Assembly (NCBI GenBank): GCA_016745015.1
Contig: JADGDH010000012.1
Span: forward strand, 1-40,616
Source: Colwellia sp.
GTDB taxonomy: Bacteria > Pseudomonadota > Gammaproteobacteria > Enterobacterales > Alteromonadaceae
Length of the DNA stretch: 40,616 nucleotides
Direction: 5' to 3'
Under the pieces are notes generated by a model. It made no database searches and was not told where the DNA came from. It saw nothing but the letters and a program-made list of their open reading frames with translations. This document shows positions 39,046 to 40,616 of the stretch, one piece after another. The position numbers and the translations under genes are program-made. Each line of letters begins with the position of its first letter. Position 1 is the stretch's first letter.

Positions 39046-39159
39046 ATTTAGAAGTTAGGGGCTGTTGATCTTTCACATTGACAGTCAAATCATTAAACAT
39101 TCTAGAGCCAACATACTTTTGGTCAAATAGGGTCAGAACACTTTAGTTTTACTTTTGAC

Positions 39160-39363
39160 CTAGGGCTTAAATACACCAATAACCTGTTCATGCTGGCGTA
39201 CTACTTCTGCAACTTGCGGTTCACTTTGTGTCATTTGATCACCACAACTAACACACGTTACTTTTTCTACTCCATCTTCTTTTGTTAGCGCCATTGTATC
39301 TTGCGCTTTGCATTTTGGGCACACAGCCCCTGCAATAAATCTTTTTCTCTGTTGCTTTTTCAT
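39160..39363 (-). CDS. yheV: YheV-family zinc-ribbon protein
   Basis: A 67-residue protein with two CxxC knuckles (CPKC about 15-18, CVSC about 37-40), expected to bind one zinc ion. It matches E. coli YheV from KRFIAGAVCPKCKAQDTMAL through the C-terminal EQVIGVFKP. Its function is not known. In E. coli it lies beside kefB, kefG and yheS; here the kef genes are absent from this side and yheS is the divergent neighbour about 157 bases away. Confidence 0.9.
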   Translation of the reverse strand: MKKQQRKRFIAGAVCPKCKAQDTMALTKEDGVEKVTCVSCGDQMTQSEPQVAEVVRQHEQVIGVFKP

Positions 39364-39520
39364 GTGCTACGGCTCTGCATAGTAAAATAAGTGACAAATA
39401 GTCAGGATATTCGCTATTTTACCTTGAATAGTAGCAACAGGAAAAGCGACAATGCACAGATATTTTTAATAGTATGACATCTCACTAATCTCTACTAACA
39501 ATTTAGATAAGGAACAACCA

Positions 39521-40616
39521 TTGATTATCGCCACCGATTTAAGCTTAGACCGAGGTGCAAAGAACCTAATAACGGCTTCTAGCTTCACTATTCATCCGAA
39601 TCATAAAGTAGGCTTGGTTGGCAGTAACGGTTGTGGTAAATCATCTCTATTTGCTGCTTTACTCGGAGAACTATCACCTGATGCAGGTGATTTAAATTTA
39701 CCCAGTAGTTGGTCTATCGCCACCGTAAAGCAAGAAACACCTTCGCTTGAGCAGTCGGCTCTTGATTATGTAATGGATGGTGATAAAGAATTCCGACAAC
39801 TTGAACAAGAACTAGAACAAGCACGTAAAAATGATGATGGTAATTTAGAAGCAATATTAATCAATAAAATAGATACCATTCATGGTTACAGCTTACCTGC
39901 ACGCGCTGGTGAATTGTTGCACGGCTTAGGCTTTTTACAAAATCAGCTAGCCAACCCAGTGAAAGACTTTTCAGGTGGTTGGCGAATGCGCTTAAACTTA
40001 GCACAAGCGTTAATAAGTCGCGCTGATTTACTACTGCTTGATGAACCAACCAACCATTTAGATTTAGATGCGGTTATTTGGCTGCAACGTTGGTTAAAAC
40101 GTTTTACGGGCACCTTAGTGTTAATTTCTCATGACAGAGATTTTCTTGATACCGTTATAGGTCAAATTTTACATATTGAACATCAACGTGCCAAGCTTTA
40201 CAGTGGTAATTATACCGCCTTTGAAAGGCAACGTGCTGAGCATTTAGCTCAACAAGACGTGCAATACCAAAAACAACAAAAAGAAGCGGCTCACTTAACG
40301 GCATTTGTTGATAGGTTCCGCGCAAAAGCCAGTAAAGCCAAACAAGCACAAAGTCGTTTAAAGCGTTTAGAAAAACTGCCTGATTTAGCACCTGCCCATG
40401 TAGATAGTCAGTTTACTTTCAGTTTTGAAGAGCCCGAAAGCCTACCTTATCCGCTGTTGTCGTTAACTGAAAGCCAATGTGGTTATAACACGGAAACTAT
40501 TATTCTTAACGATGTTAGCTTAACGCTAGTTCCTGGTAGCCGTATTGGTTTATTAGGTCGTAATGGTGCAGGTAAATCAACGTTAATCAAATCACTTGCT
40601 GGAGAAATAACATTAC
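39521..40616 (+). CDS. yheS: ABC-F ATPase YheS, 5' part
   Basis: The first 365 codons of an ABC-F (duplicated ATPase, no membrane domain) protein, cut by the right edge. The frame starts at TTG 39521 behind AAGGAAC and reads MIIATDLSLDRGAKNLITAS. The first ATPase has Walker A GLVGSNGCGKSS, the signature FSGGWRMRLNLAQAL, Walker B DLLLLDEPTNHLDLD and HDRDFLD. The linker contains FVDRFRAKASKAKQAQSR, typical of YheS, and the second Walker A GRNGAGKST is visible near the edge. ABC-F proteins act at the ribosome E site to resolve stalls. Strong match to E. coli YheS. Confidence 0.93.
   Translation, partial: MIIATDLSLDRGAKNLITASSFTIHPNHKVGLVGSNGCGKSSLFAALLGELSPDAGDLNLPSSWSIATVKQETPSLEQSALDYVMDGDKEFRQLEQELEQARKNDDGNLEAILINKIDTIHGYSLPARAGELLHGLGFLQNQLANPVKDFSGGWRMRLNLAQALISRADLLLLDEPTNHLDLDAVIWLQRWLKRFTGTLVLISHDRDFLDTVIGQILHIEHQRAKLYSGNYTAFERQRAEHLAQQDVQYQKQQKEAAHLTAFVDRFRAKASKAKQAQSRLKRLEKLPDLAPAHVDSQFTFSFEEPESLPYPLLSLTESQCGYNTETIILNDVSLTLVPGSRIGLLGRNGAGKSTLIKSLAGEITL

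Overview
The window reads as the chromosome of an AT-rich marine gammaproteobacterium of the Alteromonadales, most like Colwellia or Thalassotalea. This rests on Escherichia-type synteny (metJ/metBLF; fkpA-slyX...yheV-yheS), the close resemblance of MetJ, MetF, Bfd and HemE to enterobacterial proteins, frequent TTG starts, and a PEP-CTERM gene. The genus is inferred; no rRNA is present.

Region 1 (1-17.5 kb) is dominated by iron and heme handling. A heavy-metal exporter cut by the left edge is followed by two bacterioferritin subunits that split the work: one keeps the ferroxidase ligands, the other keeps the heme methionine. The ferredoxin Bfd comes next. Two TonB-dependent receptors follow, one with a PepSY membrane protein behind it. 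The second receptor is heme-type and diverges, across a Fur-like box, from a five- or six-gene run: an ExbB/TolQ-like channel, a DUF2149 protein with an ExbD-like aspartate, a 1332-residue CobN-like protein with a signal peptide and a C-terminal membrane anchor, and a complete FbpABC ferric-iron importer. The best reading is an HmuS-type heme-iron extraction system. Heme enters through the receptor, the anchored CobN-like protein removes iron in the periplasm with help from a proton channel, and FbpABC carries the iron inward.

Region 2 (17.5-27.5 kb) holds a DUF1624 membrane protein, a degenerate HD-type protein, an acyl-CoA synthetase and the methionine cluster metB-metL-metF with divergent metJ and visible met boxes. 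The acyl-CoA synthetase is more GC-rich in the lines counted. It is bracketed by two copies of the HD-gene/metF junction, each copy holding a dead fragment of one of those genes, as if a circle had integrated by recombination at that junction.

Region 3 (27.5-34.6 kb) is mixed. It has a Uma2-family protein, the remnant of a PEP-CTERM gene, hemE, a candidate small RNA with promoter and terminator, an acyl-CoA thioesterase, an S1/P1 nuclease, an asparagine-rich secreted protein that looks Bacteroidota-like, and a glycosyltransferase with an in-frame tandem repeat.

Region 4 (34.7-40.6 kb) follows the Escherichia order fkpA-slyX-(...)-yheV-yheS. A WD40 lipoprotein, an AAA-type ATPase and a PEP-CTERM protein are inserted, and slyD is absent. 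The ABC-F gene yheS runs off the right edge.
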